This document shows positions 13,523-25,619 of a DNA stretch of 64,000 bases, piece by piece. The DNA is from Vitis vinifera (lineage: Eukaryota > Streptophyta > Magnoliopsida > Vitales > Vitaceae), in NCBI RefSeq assembly GCF_030704535.1, contig NC_081811.1, positions 1,809,501 to 1,873,500 on the forward strand, read 5' to 3'. Under the pieces are notes generated by a model. The model was not told the origin of the DNA, did not search any database, and worked only from the letters and a program-made list of their open reading frames with translations. Both the position numbers and the translations under genes were made by a program. Position 1 is the stretch's first letter; the number at the start of each line of letters is the position of its first letter.

Positions 13523-13828
13523 GTGATTAAAACTAGATAGGACAATGATGTGACCAATCGTATAGGTGTAGTCTACATTGAAAATGAAATTTAGTTGTCG
13601 TAAACTATAGGATGGAGTACCGTTTGTGACAAAAACTAGATAAGACAATGATCTGACTGATAATATAGGTCTAGTCTATGCCAAAAACGGAATTGAGTTA
13701 TTGTTATTGATCGAATCGAGTACATGTGATAAAAACCAGACATGACATTGATGTAATTAATCGTATAGGTGTGCTCTATGCTAAAAACAAAACTAAATTG
13801 TCTTGACCAATCGAACTAGTTGTGCTCT
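13523..13828. repeat. Diverged minisatellite, three ~100-bp units
   Basis: Units start at about 13523, 13626 and 13726, each opening with a variant of GTGATAAAAACTAGATA and containing GACAATGATGTGA and TATAGGTGTAGTCTA. A partial unit precedes them. The array sits exactly between two MITE copies. Units differ at many positions, so it is old. Confidence 0.7.
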
Positions 13829-14614
13829 AAGAGTGCGTTTTGGTAGTAATGTTAAGAAGTGTTTTTAACCTTTATAATAACACTTTTGAAAATTTTCATC
13901 CTACAAATATTAAAAATATTAAAAATACTTCGTTTTATTCAACATTTAAAATTTTTCATACACATTTAAAAATTTTCAACATTTTTTCATTTTATTCAAT
14001 ATTTTTATTTTTTAAATCTAAAATTTTATTAAAAATAAGTATACTTTATAAATTAAAAATATTTATAATTTATTTTTATGAAAAGTAATATTTTATTTAT
14101 ATTTAAAATTTTGAAAAATGAAAATTTTGAAAATCAAAATAATTTTTATTTAAAATTATATATTATCGAGGTGGGTCGTATCCGAATCAATAGTTTTTAA
14201 AAACTTTTCAAGCCCCATCCCGAACCATTATCTTTATCCCAAACATTTCCCAGCGGGTTTCCCAAACCCTTCCCAGCGGGTGACCCAAAAACCCAGCGTC
14301 ATTGTCACCTCCATAAATATCTATCTAAACCTTGCCCAAATTGAACGATTCTCTCATGTTCGCTAAAATGATAGCAACCCTATTAAAAATCTGTAATCGT
14401 TTTCATGATTTTCCACAAAGACAAAAGTGAAGCTTGAAAGTAGAACATAATCTAAAGATACGGTTCAGTAAGAACTACGAAAGATCATTAAACGCTTATA
14501 ATAGATTTCGATTTTCTACAATGGTGACACAATGAAAACCCTATTATTCAAACACAAAAGAGGTTTTCACAGAAATATCTAGAGCATCTAGGGCTCTGAT
14601 CCTTACTGGTGGTC

Positions 14615-14827
14615 TTAGGCGGCCTCTTCGTCGGACAAGGATTTCTGAGTGGTGCCCCCGTCCTCGTCGTCGTCGGGATCGCGAGTGGGATCGGACTTGT
14701 CCAAGGCGGATCGAGCCTTGTCCAGAAAAGGCTTGAATGCCAACTCTATGGCCAACCATCCAAAAGCTAGGGCTCCAAACACCACCATTACTGATTTCAG
14801 CGGGCCCGCCTCCGTTGATTTTCCCAT
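14615..14827 (-). CDS. OEP7: Chloroplast outer envelope protein OEP7-like
   Basis: Intronless, 70 residues. The protein begins [12 protein letters not shown], followed by one hydrophobic segment at about residues 11-30 ([19 protein letters not shown]). Next comes a basic stretch (FKPFLDKAR), then a soluble, very acidic tail ([15 protein letters not shown]). This is the layout of the plant OEP7/OEP6 signal-anchored proteins. Their single transmembrane segment followed by a C-terminal positive region targets them to the plastid outer envelope with the tail in the cytosol. [14 protein letters not shown] and DKSDPT.DPDD match what I recall of Arabidopsis OEP7. Molecular role beyond being an envelope resident is not established. 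The start is the only ATG before the anchor. Confidence 0.88.
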   Translation of the reverse strand: MGKSTEAGPLKSVMVVFGALAFGWLAIELAFKPFLDKARSALDKSDPTRDPDDDEDGGTTQKSLSDEEAA

Positions 14828-14896
14828 GGTTTTTCCTTCCTCTGCAAGTAATGCAATGCAGGCCGCGTTGTCTCTACGGTTTCAAGGTAAAGTGAT

Positions 14897-14904
14897 TATT
14901 TATA
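14897..14904 (-). promoter_or_regulatory. TATA box of OEP7-like gene
   Basis: TATAAATA on the minus strand, 70-77 bases upstream of the ATG at 14827. It predicts a leader of about 40 bases. Confidence 0.6.
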
Positions 14905-14949
14905 CTGATGGTATAAAACGCTGCGTTTTGGTTTAGTTGGAAATGTGAG

Positions 14950-16230
14950 TAGGGTGCCGCGTCAGAGGGCAATTGAAAAGAAATGGGGACAAAAAAATGG
15001 AAAAACCCAACGCGCATCATGCACCTTCGGTGGAGGGTTACAAAGTAGCACCGTTCGTGATGTTTAAGCATGGTGGGTCAAAGGCCCGGATTCGCCTACA
15101 TCCCCTAGGGCCCACGGCATATGAGCCGGGCAAGAAGCGCCCTAGACCTGTGCTACCGGAGTCTGGCAAGGAACAAAGTTTGATATAATTCATCAACATA
15201 ACTCGATTACAACACATTTTTCATAAGTTTAGATAAAATATAATTGAGCTTAAATCAAATTCGTGTCGCAGTTTAATAAATAGATAATTCTAGATCAATT
15301 TACGCAACACAATATTAATTCATTTAACAATCCTATTAATTAATCAAATTATAACTTTAAATTATTTAACTTTGGACTTATTTTAATTTTTTTTAATAAA
15401 TAAATTAATTGAGTTACAAACACTTGGGTTAAAATGTTAATCATACAAATTGAATACAAAACTTAAATCAATATGATTATTAAATATGAAGACTTGATTA
15501 TTAAATAGACTAAATGAGTTACACAATGTAATACCTACATACTAATTAAATAGTATTTAGATTTATATTTTTAATATAATTATTACTCGTATCGGATTTG
15601 AGTTAATCGATATTGTAAATGTTTGGACTTTAACACAAAGCAAATACAACTCACTAACAGGAAATACCATCCCTTGAGGACAGAATCTAGAGGTGAAGAT
15701 GCCAATGGAACAGTTCCTTAACCACCTTTTAAAAGGGCAGAGTTTGAAAAATGGGTTTTTTACCCAACCTACCTTGCTTCTAATAGAAAGCTGAGGCCAT
15801 TTACCTTTGTCCCTCCTCATTTATATATATAATTAATAAAGATTATTTTTATTTTTTTCATCTTACCTTTTGTTTTAACACACAATTTTAAAAATTATTT
15901 CTCCCTATAATAAATTATAAAATTTATAATTACACATTAAAATTATATTTACTTCTAATATAATTTTAATTTTAAAAAACATAAAATAAAATTGACAAAA
16001 TATAAACGGAACGGTCTTCCATGCCCACTGACCTCCCAACCAGTCTTCAACCCACCCTATTGCCATCTAACGTGAAAGTTGGGCAACAAACCAAAGGCAG
16101 ATTGTTTCAGGCAAGTTCCACCACACGATTTCAGACTAATTTAAACATCTAAGGGGCCTAGTCAGGGATCTCCCACGTCCCAACTTCGCTAGTTGCAAGA
16201 GTTTGTGCAATGGAAGCAGTCGATTCATCC
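14950..16230. other. Intergenic, no gene seen
   Basis: Between the OEP7 promoter and the 3' end of SmD1. Short open frames have no recognisable domain. 16230-16612 is probably SmD1 3' UTR and flank. Confidence 0.55.
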
Positions 16231-16612
16231 GGTCATCAGTCAGTGGGATAAGGTGTTGCACTCACCCATCCATAGATCTGCATCGAAGGTCCGCGCACCA
16301 ACAATGAGTCTGTCAGTGACTTGTTGCACCGTAAATTGTGCGAATTGTGGGTATAGCTTGTTCAGATAAACGATGAAGCAAGCGAAGATATAATAAATTC
16401 TTGGTAGCATCTTAGGCATTACCCTGGAAATACGACTCAAATGATGAAGCAATCGTTTTAGTCTTTTAGCTAAACAAGCCTAATCCATATTAAGGTAAAT
16501 AGTGATATGGAAAGGTAAATAGCTATCCCACTCCTCTTCTAAGTTTACCATTAAACTCTCCCTACAACACTGGTGTTTACATAACCAGATGGCACAAAAT
16601 TTACGAATGCAG

Positions 16613-19600
16613 TTAGCGGCCCCGCCCACGTCCACGCCCACGACCACGGCCCCGCCCACGTCCCATGGGTCTCCCTGAAATGGAAAAAAGCATTAAAAAA
16701 AATTAAAACAAGGGGAACATAAATCATACGAAAATGCATAGAATTAGAGCCAAAGAGATAGAGCAATACCTGCGGTTGGCTTCTTGGGCTTGACCCTAGG
16801 TGTCTCTTCCACCAAAAGGGTCTCAAGATTCAAGCTGTCGGGAAGGATATAATACCGAATGTTGTTGCCTCTAACACTCAAGTGATCTAGAGTCACTGGA
16901 TTTTTCCCCTTCAACGTAAGTTTCACTGTCTTCAAATGTGTGTTCATACTAATATCAACACCTATAACAAGCAGGCAAAGCCACTAATTAGAATCTGCCT
17001 TCAACACAACTGAGAATTCATGCATGAATTCCCATTAAAACTGCCTAGTTATCTATTTGATGCATGAGGGTTATGCAGTAATCTCAGTTGAGAGAAACAT
17101 GATGTGTCAAACAAGCCTCTCCGATTATCTATTTGCTCGTAATTATGTGAACTAACAAATGGAAATCAACCTATTTCACTTAGAATCATCATATATAAAG
17201 AAAGATAAGATGACTGGAATATGCAACAAGGAACAAGTATTATCTACTGAAAGGTCTCCATATTTCAGGAGTTTAGATGCATTGAGCAAAAACATCCTAC
17301 ATGTAACTATTGCACAAGTTCCAATGATTTGTAAAACATATTCAGCTCTAACTTCTAAGTTTTTCAGAGGCTAATAAACTGAAGTTCTAATAATTCAAAA
17401 TTTGGCACAAAAGCTTCCTGCAAGGGCAAGATTTGCAGGGAATTACCATGTTAAAGTAAGTTCCTTTTCAAAAATTCCAAAAGCTAACGGGAGTGCAAAT
17501 GGATGTGCAGCATGCCAAAGAAGTTTCAGGAGAAGATGACAACATTAGTTTTATACAAAAAAGTGTGGCTAAAATTACACAAGAATGAAATGTCTAACAC
17601 TTGAAATGAGAGAGATAACTATCTATAGGCATTTCAGTGTAACTATAGTTCTAACTTAACTGGATTTAATATACAGTGACCCAACAATAAGAAGATTGGA
17701 GCCTATGCCTCCTGTTTCACACTTTCCAAGGCTTCAGTTAGAAAATCCGACTTCTGTTTTTCTCACTTAACATGGCACCATTTAGATCTAGGAAAGAACA
17801 ACGAAAGGAAAGGAAAATTATCACAGATCTTAACACAGTTTTAAAAGGAGTGCCCTCAAGATGTAACTAGTCCCTAGTTATAGCGTCTCGCTTGCCAAGA
17901 CATGTGCCTTATTGAAGAGGCACGCCTTGTCAAATTTCATCTTCCTTTTTAGACAGTTTTATTCTTGAAATTTCTAATTATATATTGAAATTTATATAAT
18001 TTCATTATTTTTTTACTAAATGATTCTTTTAAATATTTAAAATCTTAAATTTTTTTATTAATTGGATTAAATTTTGAATCATATTTCATAAAATTGATAT
18101 GCATCTCAGGTCGCATTTCACTTCACTCAAGCACACATCTTGTGTTATGCCTTACACCTAAGTTGTATGAGACTTTTGCACCTTTTAAAATTATGGATCA
18201 AAATGGAGCCTAAAACTTCGTATCTAGCAGCCTTATTAACCACTTCAAATTTCCAACATTTCACACTTATGCTTCATTTGAATCTTGGAAAAAATGCTAG
18301 GTAAAACATGAAAGGATCCCAAATTTTGTTGTTTGGTTTATCATACAAATCATGAATGCAAATGAAATATAACAAAATTCATTTAAACTATTTTACATTT
18401 CCAAAATTTTTGTTCTCTATAGAAAAGGGGAATAAACTTGGAGAAGAACTGGAGGGAAAATTTACTGAGTTCATACTCATTTTCATTTTCTTTAATTTTC
18501 TCCCACTCATCCTTTCCATCACTCTTTCTATGATCTGAATCAAGTCTTAAACTCCTTTTGGATCCCAGAGAGAAAAAGGGAGAATGAAAGGAAAAAGGCA
18601 TCAAAAGCATTCCACTTAAAAGCAGTTTCCTTGGCAGATTTTAGGTTTTCTTCTGCATTTTTTTTTCCATTTAAATGCTTAAAAAGGGATAAAAATATCT
18701 AAACAAAGCCTTCTGAAAGTTTAGGCTTTAATGTTTTAGGGCATCAACAGGTTTAGGGTTCAGGTTTAGAAACCCCATTCCCTATATAAGTGAAGTCCAT
18801 TGACACACCAAAGCACAAATTTCTTTGGCCCAATCTGACAAGGACAGATGCAGTACTGATGTAAAATTTCTAACAGATGAACTTCAAAAATGCTAGAGTC
18901 ATAAAACTATCCATAGTTATATATAAGCATGGGTTTTAAAATCTAAAATGGACGTGAGGTTTCCATGGTGATATCAGATATAAAAATGTAAGAATCCTTG
19001 TTCCATATATTGAAATTTAGTCAAACAGAAGCCGGTTACCAGAGTATTTAGACAAATAAGAAGAGGTCTGCTTATTTAGGATAGGGTCTAAAGAGGATTA
19101 CGAGGTATGATTCAATACAGCTCCCAGAAACCCATCAACAATTCCCCTTCCCAAAAGAAAAGGAAAGGAAAGGAAAAGTTCAATCAAAAGCAATAAACCC
19201 AGTTACCAGCACATTCAAATGAAGAAATTGTACCAATGTGACTCCAATCGTATCAAGTAAGCACCAAAAAAACAAGTTAACATTCACACATGGATCTATA
19301 CTTCTCCAAGGGTAGAAAACCCACTGTTTCAATAAAACAAATCACAAAACACAAGAACAACAGTCTAAGAAATATACACAATCGTTTGAAGAAATAAATA
19401 AAAATAATCACAGTACGAAAAAAAAAAGAAACAGAAAAGCCTGAGTTCCAGAAAACCCTAAATTCCCATGAACTTGTGCGACATCAAGACAATAATACTG
19501 AAGAGTTTAAAAACCTGTTATGGTGCCATGAACCACGGTTCCATTCTTGAGCTCGATAGACACGGTTTCGTTGTTCAACTTCATCAGAAACCTGTTTTTA

Positions 19601-19696
19601 GACTAAATTATAAGAATTTAACAAAACAAAATAAATAAATCGAGATTAGTATATGTATATGGTAATTAATTGAAGATCAAACCTAACGAGCTTCAT
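16613..19696 (-). CDS. SMD1: Small nuclear ribonucleoprotein Sm D1
   Basis: Four coding exons: 19683-19696, 19515-19591, 16770-16961 and 16613-16674 (345 bases, 114 residues). All introns have GT and AG ends and the frame is continuous. Exon 1 is only 14 bases (MKLV plus a split Arg). The Sm fold fills residues 1-80: Sm1 includes [17 protein letters not shown] and Sm2 includes [16 protein letters not shown]. After a basic linker ([14 protein letters not shown]) the tail is a pure Gly-Arg run (residues 99-114), the usual site of symmetric arginine dimethylation. SmD1 is part of the heptameric Sm ring on U1, U2, U4 and U5 snRNAs; in plants it has also been linked to RNA quality control versus silencing. 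Length equals the family norm. The second intron is about 2.55 kb and no other gene was seen in it. Confidence 0.95.
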
Positions 19697-20641
19697 TTTT
19701 GGCGAATGAAGACGGAAGCCAGCAAAAACGGCGAGGAAGACACAACACTACACAACGAAGCGATCAAGTTTAGGGCACGGATTCATGTCCTACAAATAAC
19801 ACTGATACCCATTTATCAGTTCAAAATCAAAATCCTTAAAATACAACAGAAGCAAAAAGAAAAAATGATACTCCGTTTGGTTGCCAAGAAAAAGGTAAGA
19901 AAATGAAGGAAATAGAAGTTTAGAAGCTCAGTCCTCGAGTTGTTATTTCTTTTTTATCTTAAGAAGGAAAAAAAAACAAGAAAGTATGAGAATGGAAACG
20001 ATGTTTTATTCCAATTTTCCTTTCATTTTCTCGCTTGCCAAACAGATGCGTACCTGGATTCGAGCGGGATGGTGCGGCTGATCTCACGGCAAAGAGTAGC
20101 AGGGTTTATAGGGTTCGTGGAAGAAAGTGAATAAAGGGGCAATCTCGTCTTTACATTATTTACTAAATTTCTATAAGAAGAAATAAAGGGTGGGAAAAGG
20201 ATGAGGGAAAAAGATAAATTATAAATTTAATTTTAATACATTTAATTTTATTTTAATAACAAAAATTTAAACATTAGAAAATATTTTGATAAATAGTTTT
20301 TAGGACCAATTGAATCATTTTTCAGAATAAAATTATGAAAAATTCAATATAAAATATAATTTGCTTAACTTACTATTTTTAAAAGCCCAATTTACCATTT
20401 TCCAAATCTTTAAAAGGTTAGTCAACATTTCACTTTTATTTTTCATTTCCCTCTTTAACTTTTTCTATTTTTTTTATTTTCTCTCATTTTAAATTTCCTT
20501 ATATTTATTTTACAAGTATGTATGATTTCCGAGAAATATTAATAAAAAAATGGTTTTCTCATATTTACTTTTATCATGAAAAATATAAAAGAAAGTTAAA
20601 TATAATTAAAATTAGTATAAAAAAAAAGTATATATTTTAAA

Positions 20642-21356
20642 GGGAGAATTATGTTTTGGGGGTAGATGGGCTCCCAAATTAATAAAAGGTCCATGTAACT
20701 CTTCAAATTGAGCCCAAGACCCAATGAAAGTATGAAAATTGAGTTGAAGGATATCATCCTTCACTATTTCCAAAAATGCCCTTTGTTGATTTTGAGAAAA
20801 AAATTAATATTTTTGAAAAATACTTTTATTTAATTTAATATTTTTTATTTAATTTAATATTTTTAAAAAATATTTTTATGTAATTTAATATTTTTTAAAA
20901 TACTTTTATTTAAATTTAGTATTTTTTAAAAATAAATTTATTTAATTTAATATTTTTTTAAAATAAATTTATTTAATTTAATATTTTTTAAAAATAAATT
21001 TATTTAATTTAATATTTTTTAAAAATAAAATTATTTAATTTGATATTTAAAAAAATTATTTAATTTAATATTTTTTTTAAATACTTTAATTTAATTTTAT
21101 ATTTTTGAAAAAAAAATATTTAATTTAATATTTTTGAAAAAAAATTATTTAATTTAATATTTTTGAAAACTACTTTTATTTAATTTCGTATTTTTGAAAA
21201 AAAAATTATTTAACTTAATTTTATAAAATATTTTATATGTATTCTTAAAGGGTATATTTGTCCGTTTCTATTTCATATCCTTCAACTCAATTTGAAGAAT
21301 TATATGAACCTTTTGTTAATTTAGGGGCCCATCTACCCCCAAAACATAATTCTCCC
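20642..21356. mobile_element. Mutator-type MITE with 9-bp target duplication
   Basis: 715 bp. Both ends begin GGGAGAATTATGTTTTGGGG in inverted orientation, and the inverted similarity runs about 70 bases with roughly six mismatches. The flanking nonamer TATTTTAAA is perfect on both sides (20633-20641 and 21357-21365). Long TIRs plus a 9-bp duplication are the mark of MULEs. No transposase remains. The interior (about 20810-21230) is a degenerate tandem array of a ~30-bp unit containing TTATTTAATTTAATATTTTT. Confidence 0.9.
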
Positions 21357-23600
21357 TATTTTAAAATTATTCAATTTTTATATGGTAAAATTAAATAAAA
21401 TGAAATAAGTTTAAAGTAGTATATAAAAATAATTTATTGATTTTAAATTTATTTTTATTTATATTTATTTATTTTTCTATTTTTCTTTTGTATTTTTTTT
21501 CTTCAAACTTTCTCCATAGCCTATATTTTCACTTTTTTTTTTCTTTTCCTTTTTTAAATTTTCAAGACAAATTAACTTTACCTAAAAACTTTCACTCAAT
21601 TTCAGTCTAATTTAATTTTTAAAATTTTAATTTATTTAAAATTTAATTAAATATTTTATTTTTTATTTTTATTTTTCTAATTTTTTGAAAACATTTTTGA
21701 AAAATAATTTTTCAGATTAGTTTTTAAAAATTGTTCTATAATATTTTATAAAATAAAAGTTGTTTAAGAATTGAAATATTTTTTTATATATATTTTTAAT
21801 ATTTTTAAATAAATTTTAAAAATAATTTTTATATCTACAACTTAATTTTTAATCATTATATATATTTAAATAATTATTTTTTTAAAAAAAAACTCTAGAA
21901 ATATAAGTAAAAATAATTAAAAACAATTTTATCTTAAAATATTATATTTTTTGTTTTTTAGAACATTAAACATAAACACAGTGTTTTTTTTATTGTTAAA
22001 CGTGTTGTTTAGTTTTTTTTATTCTAAAAAATAGAAAACTGTTTTAAAAAACAGTTGTGAAACAAACCTTCAACTTTTCCACCGACATAATTGAGGGAAT
22101 ACATAAGAGTTATTTGGTGTTGAAAATAACATGACCCGTAAAAAGAATTCTCATTTCATGCAAAACTTTCTTTTTTTGCATTAAAGATAAAGGTTAATAT
22201 AAAAGTTAAAAAGGAGTCATTTTTTTAGTTGGAAAATGTTATGACAAGAAACAATCTAAGTTATTCAAATGCATAATTAAATCTAAACCGTTGGATTAAA
22301 AAACCATGAAAAAAAGGGATTTCAATACAAACAATATATGCCCCCTCTAAAATATGTTCTCATATTTTGCTCCCCTTAGTTCATTTTTTTTAGTTCCGCC
22401 ACTGCCCTGGAGGATAAGGTTTAATTACGAAGGGCTTTGCAAAAGCTTCAATAATAAATATGATCCCATTTGCAGATCTAGGCAACCCATATATGGAAAT
22501 TTAACGTGTCAATTTAATTTCCTTATAAAATATTAATATGTAAGAAAAATAATTGAAATATAATTAAGAAAAGTTAATTTGTTTTGGTGAGACACATGAC
22601 TACACATTGTCCTAAAATTGCTATCACCGTTTTGCATGGAATTATAGCCACCTCAAGATAGAGACTCAAGATATAAGAAAACTATGAAAAACCCGATCAC
22701 AATATAGTCACACAGAGAACATAAATATTCAATAAGAAAAACAACATTATGAAATACACGATACTATGAAATGTGGAAAAAAATTTATGGAGAAAGAAGA
22801 CAGTTGTATTCCATATACATTCCTATTAAAAAGTAAAGAAATAAACAAAAAGATAAAAAAATTTAATACGGTTTTACAATAATTTATATGTTCATAAAAG
22901 GAACTTATATTTAAGAATCTACTAATCAAATAAAAAGATGAGTTACAATAGAGAAGACGACTCCTCTCCTCTCCTCTCAATTGCAATCACACTTTTTTTT
23001 TTTCTCTCAAAATGAAATCTTGAATCATAAAAGTATTAGATTCAAAAGAGGCAAATTCATCATTTCATAAATATATATGTGTAGTCAATGGGAGCTCGAC
23101 CTCGACATCCCCACTTAATATGATACGATAGATTCAGATTTCACAATCCAACAATACCAACAATGGATCCGTTCAACTTGATCCTCCTTAGAACCACCCT
23201 TCACTTGTTCTTTCTTACAAGACAAGAACAGGCGTGAAGAGAACAAGACAACTATTTTTTACTTTTTGTATTGTGTTTCCAAAATCAACATATGGTTTGT
23301 GATTTTTATTCTATTGATTGTTGAGGAGATTCACATGGAACGTGTAGCTTAAGATTTACACTCAATGAAATGATTTGACAATTTGTTCTGATGTTAACTG
23401 GTTTAAGTTTTTTTAATTAAAATTTTATTTTGTTTGAATTCTATGCTCTTGCACTTTAAGCTAACAGCCAATCCTACTTCATGTCGGTGGAACAACAAAT
23501 CCAAAGATGATAGACATAATGACCTCATCAATAGGCTAATAGTCTCAGGCAGATGAGAATTTATTGGGCATCCAATGTGTAGTCTGTTTCAAGTTGATGA

Positions 23601-23930
23601 AAGGCCTACGAGTCAAACATTTGATCAAACTTGAATGATTGCTTGGATGGTTTAGGACGAAATTGTTAGTAGGCTTTGACAAACTAGGATGTGATATATA
23701 CAGATAATATGAGGTTGAAAGGCCATGAATGATTGCTTGGATGGTTTAGGACGAAATTTTTAGCAGGCTTTGACAAACTAGGATGTGATATATACAGATA
23801 ATATGAGGTTGAAAGGCCTACGAGTCAAACATTTGATCAAACTTGAATGATTGCTTGGATGGTTTAGGACGAAATTTTTAGCAGGCTTTGACAAACTAGG
23901 ATGTGATATATACAGATAATATGAGGTTGA
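23601..23930. repeat. Three tandem copies of a ~118-bp unit
   Basis: Copies at about 23601-23717, 23718-23811 and 23812-23930, with the shared block GAATGATTGCTTGGATGG through GATAATATGAGGTTG. The middle copy lacks about 24 bases. The second and third share variants absent from the first, so they duplicated last. No coding or structural role seen. Confidence 0.85.
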
Positions 23931-24204
23931 CTGAAGAACCGCCATTAGAGAGTTCTTAGTTAATTAATTCATCTTCCTTGGCATCCTTGCATACCCCAAA
24001 TGGCTGATTCAGAGAACTCTGTCATCTGTCATCGGTAAGCCCATTTGAAAATGGAAAATATGTTCTTATTTATCATATTGTTTTATACGATACAAACATA
24101 TATTGATGGAGAAACTTCAAAACAGAGGATGTTTCAGGCCTCATGAGTCATGGCCACTTATTCACACTGTTATACATAGAATGCTATGATGTAGTTTTAT
24201 TCTT

Positions 24205-25515
24205 TTAAGGGTTGGATGTGAAGTTGAAGTTGGCGCATGTAGTCCGTCTGAACAGGAGTGAGGAGCTGAACCCCAGCCTTGAAGTGGCCAGATCAAACTG
24301 AAGAAGGTTGTCCTCCAACTGGTACCCTCCGATGACAATGGAGGTTCTGGGGTTGGCCCCTCCGTCGACAAATCCAAGGCACAGTACGTCGTCACTGACA
24401 TACACCATTGAGTTCGCTCCGAAGATCCTCCAGAACACGCTCTCGTTCTGCAGAACAAGGTCGATGCTTGGAACAGATGGACCTACCCGTGTGCTGTAAA
24501 CGTTCTTTGAGCTGAAACACACATTGAATGGTGCCACTGCTGCCACTCTGGTGATGTTTATGGCGGCTGCTGCGCTGATGAAGGCCTTAGTGAAGGCCTT
24601 GTATATGGAAGTCTCCATGACAGTGTATGGATTGACGGTGCTGATCTTTGTCCCGCCGACGCCTTCGCTGTCGATGGACAGCAGCGATGTGTTCAATGAG
24701 ATAGCCTTTTCGTTGATCCTGATGGACTTTACTCTAATGAAGTATTCGGCCGAGGGTTCGCCTTGGGTGTAAGCGGATGCGGTGCTGACGGGGTTGATGT
24801 ACAATGGCGTGTAGATGAGGGACTGAGAGGCGTCGATGTTGGGGAGCAGCCTGTAAGGGCCGTCGCCGAAGAACACCACGCCATTGGCGGTGGTTGAAGA
24901 AGAGAGACATGTAGCGAATTTCCTATGGAAACTGAAAGCAGAAGCGAATTGTGAAGGAAACGCAATCCTGGTGCGGCCAAGTCCGGCCATGCCCATGGCA
25001 CTACTGGCGAGGCCTTCCAGGAGGAAGGTCGGTGCACAGGAGAAGAGGAACTTCGACACAGAAACAACCCGACCCGGGTTTGATCCATCGGTGGATTGAA
25101 CAGAAACAAAATCTTCAGCAAGCTCACCACTGGTGGCAGTGCGAGTCACCGTGTTGTCTGGCAAGACACCACATGTGTTGTTGTTGCATCCCGGCCGAGG
25201 GGCGGAGAAGCAATCCCCACAGCCATTAGCCCTGGCTAATGAGCATTGGGCCGACCGACACCGCGCCGGGCGGTATGAGGAGGACACATAATTCTGCTCA
25301 CAATCAACCCACAAGAACTGCGCTCCAAGATCAACCACAAGTTTTACAGGCACAAGAGGGGTTCTTTGGTTGATGGTGGTCAGATACTGGAGAGTAGAAG
25401 CATCCTTTGATACAGGAATAACAAGGGCATCCGGCCGGAATGATGTTTTGCCGTAGGAGGCTGGGATGAAGAGAAGGAGAAAGGAGAAGAGGAAGTATGC
25501 AAGAAAGGAAGCCAT
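24205..25515 (-). CDS. EDGP/basic 7S globulin-like protein (inactive aspartic-protease fold, XEGIP/TAXI type)
   Basis: Intronless, 436 residues from the ATG at 25515. The frame stays open to 25608, but 25515 is preferred because a signal peptide follows directly (MASFLAYFLFSFLLLF...ASYG) and a TATA box lies 62 bases upstream. The N-terminal lobe contains VVDLGAQFLWVDC (residues 60-72) and several Cys pairs (TAXI_N-like). The C-terminal lobe runs from about residue 235 to the end (TAXI_C-like), with CLGFVDGG, TSIVIGG, NLLQFDL and the terminal CANFNFTSN. The first pepsin triad is DLG instead of DTG. At the second, GTKISTVNPYTVME (287-300) has no catalytic Asp. Secreted relatives inhibit xyloglucan endoglucanases or other microbial hydrolases, or serve as hormone-like peptide-binding globulins. 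Secreted and non-proteolytic is firm; inhibitor role is inferred. Confidence 0.9.
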   Translation of the reverse strand: MASFLAYFLFSFLLLFIPASYGKTSFRPDALVIPVSKDASTLQYLTTINQRTPLVPVKLVVDLGAQFLWVDCEQNYVSSSYRPARCRSAQCSLARANGCGDCFSAPRPGCNNNTCGVLPDNTVTRTATSGELAEDFVSVQSTDGSNPGRVVSVSKFLFSCAPTFLLEGLASSAMGMAGLGRTRIAFPSQFASAFSFHRKFATCLSSSTTANGVVFFGDGPYRLLPNIDASQSLIYTPLYINPVSTASAYTQGEPSAEYFIRVKSIRINEKAISLNTSLLSIDSEGVGGTKISTVNPYTVMETSIYKAFTKAFISAAAAINITRVAAVAPFNVCFSSKNVYSTRVGPSVPSIDLVLQNESVFWRIFGANSMVYVSDDVLCLGFVDGGANPRTSIVIGGYQLEDNLLQFDLATSRLGFSSSLLFRRTTCANFNFTSNP

Positions 25516-25575
25516 GATAGAATTATGTGAGTACAGTAGGCAGATGTGGATGGGAGAAGTAGTGGGAGGCCACCT

Positions 25576-25584
25576 CTTTTTATA
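25576..25584 (-). promoter_or_regulatory. TATA box of EDGP-like gene 1
   Basis: TATAAAAAG on the minus strand, about 62 bases before the ATG at 25515, leaving a leader of about 30 bases. This supports 25515 over the longer reading frame. Confidence 0.7.
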
Positions 25585-25619
25585 GTTTATGTTCGGGGGT
25601 AGATCCACTACTGGGGGCT

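Larger units (their letters stand above)
9430..14550. other. Intergenic, very AT-rich, no gene seen
   Basis: Spacer between the F-box promoter and OEP7. It holds (AT)n microsatellites at 9652-9685 and 11894-11987, a cluster of small hairpin MITEs from 13112, and a minisatellite at 13523-13828. No coding region could be supported. Confidence 0.7.
19780..24150. other. Intergenic, no gene seen
   Basis: Upstream of SmD1 and downstream of the first EDGP-like gene. It holds a Mutator-type MITE (20642-21356) and a short tandem array (23601-23930). The rest is AT-rich with poly-A/T tracts. Open frames at 22.3-23.0 kb show no coding character. Confidence 0.65.

Noticed and set aside
13840-14088. 82-codon frame rich in Ile, Phe and Lys
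   Set aside because: Chance frame in AT-rich MITE and spacer DNA.
14649-15188. Plus-strand frames across OEP7 and its promoter
   Set aside because: They overlap the better supported OEP7 frame and its TATA box and have no domain.
24729-25229. Open frames overlapping EDGP-like gene 1 in other frames
   Set aside because: Composition and motifs belong to the annotated frame; the others are low-complexity shadows.
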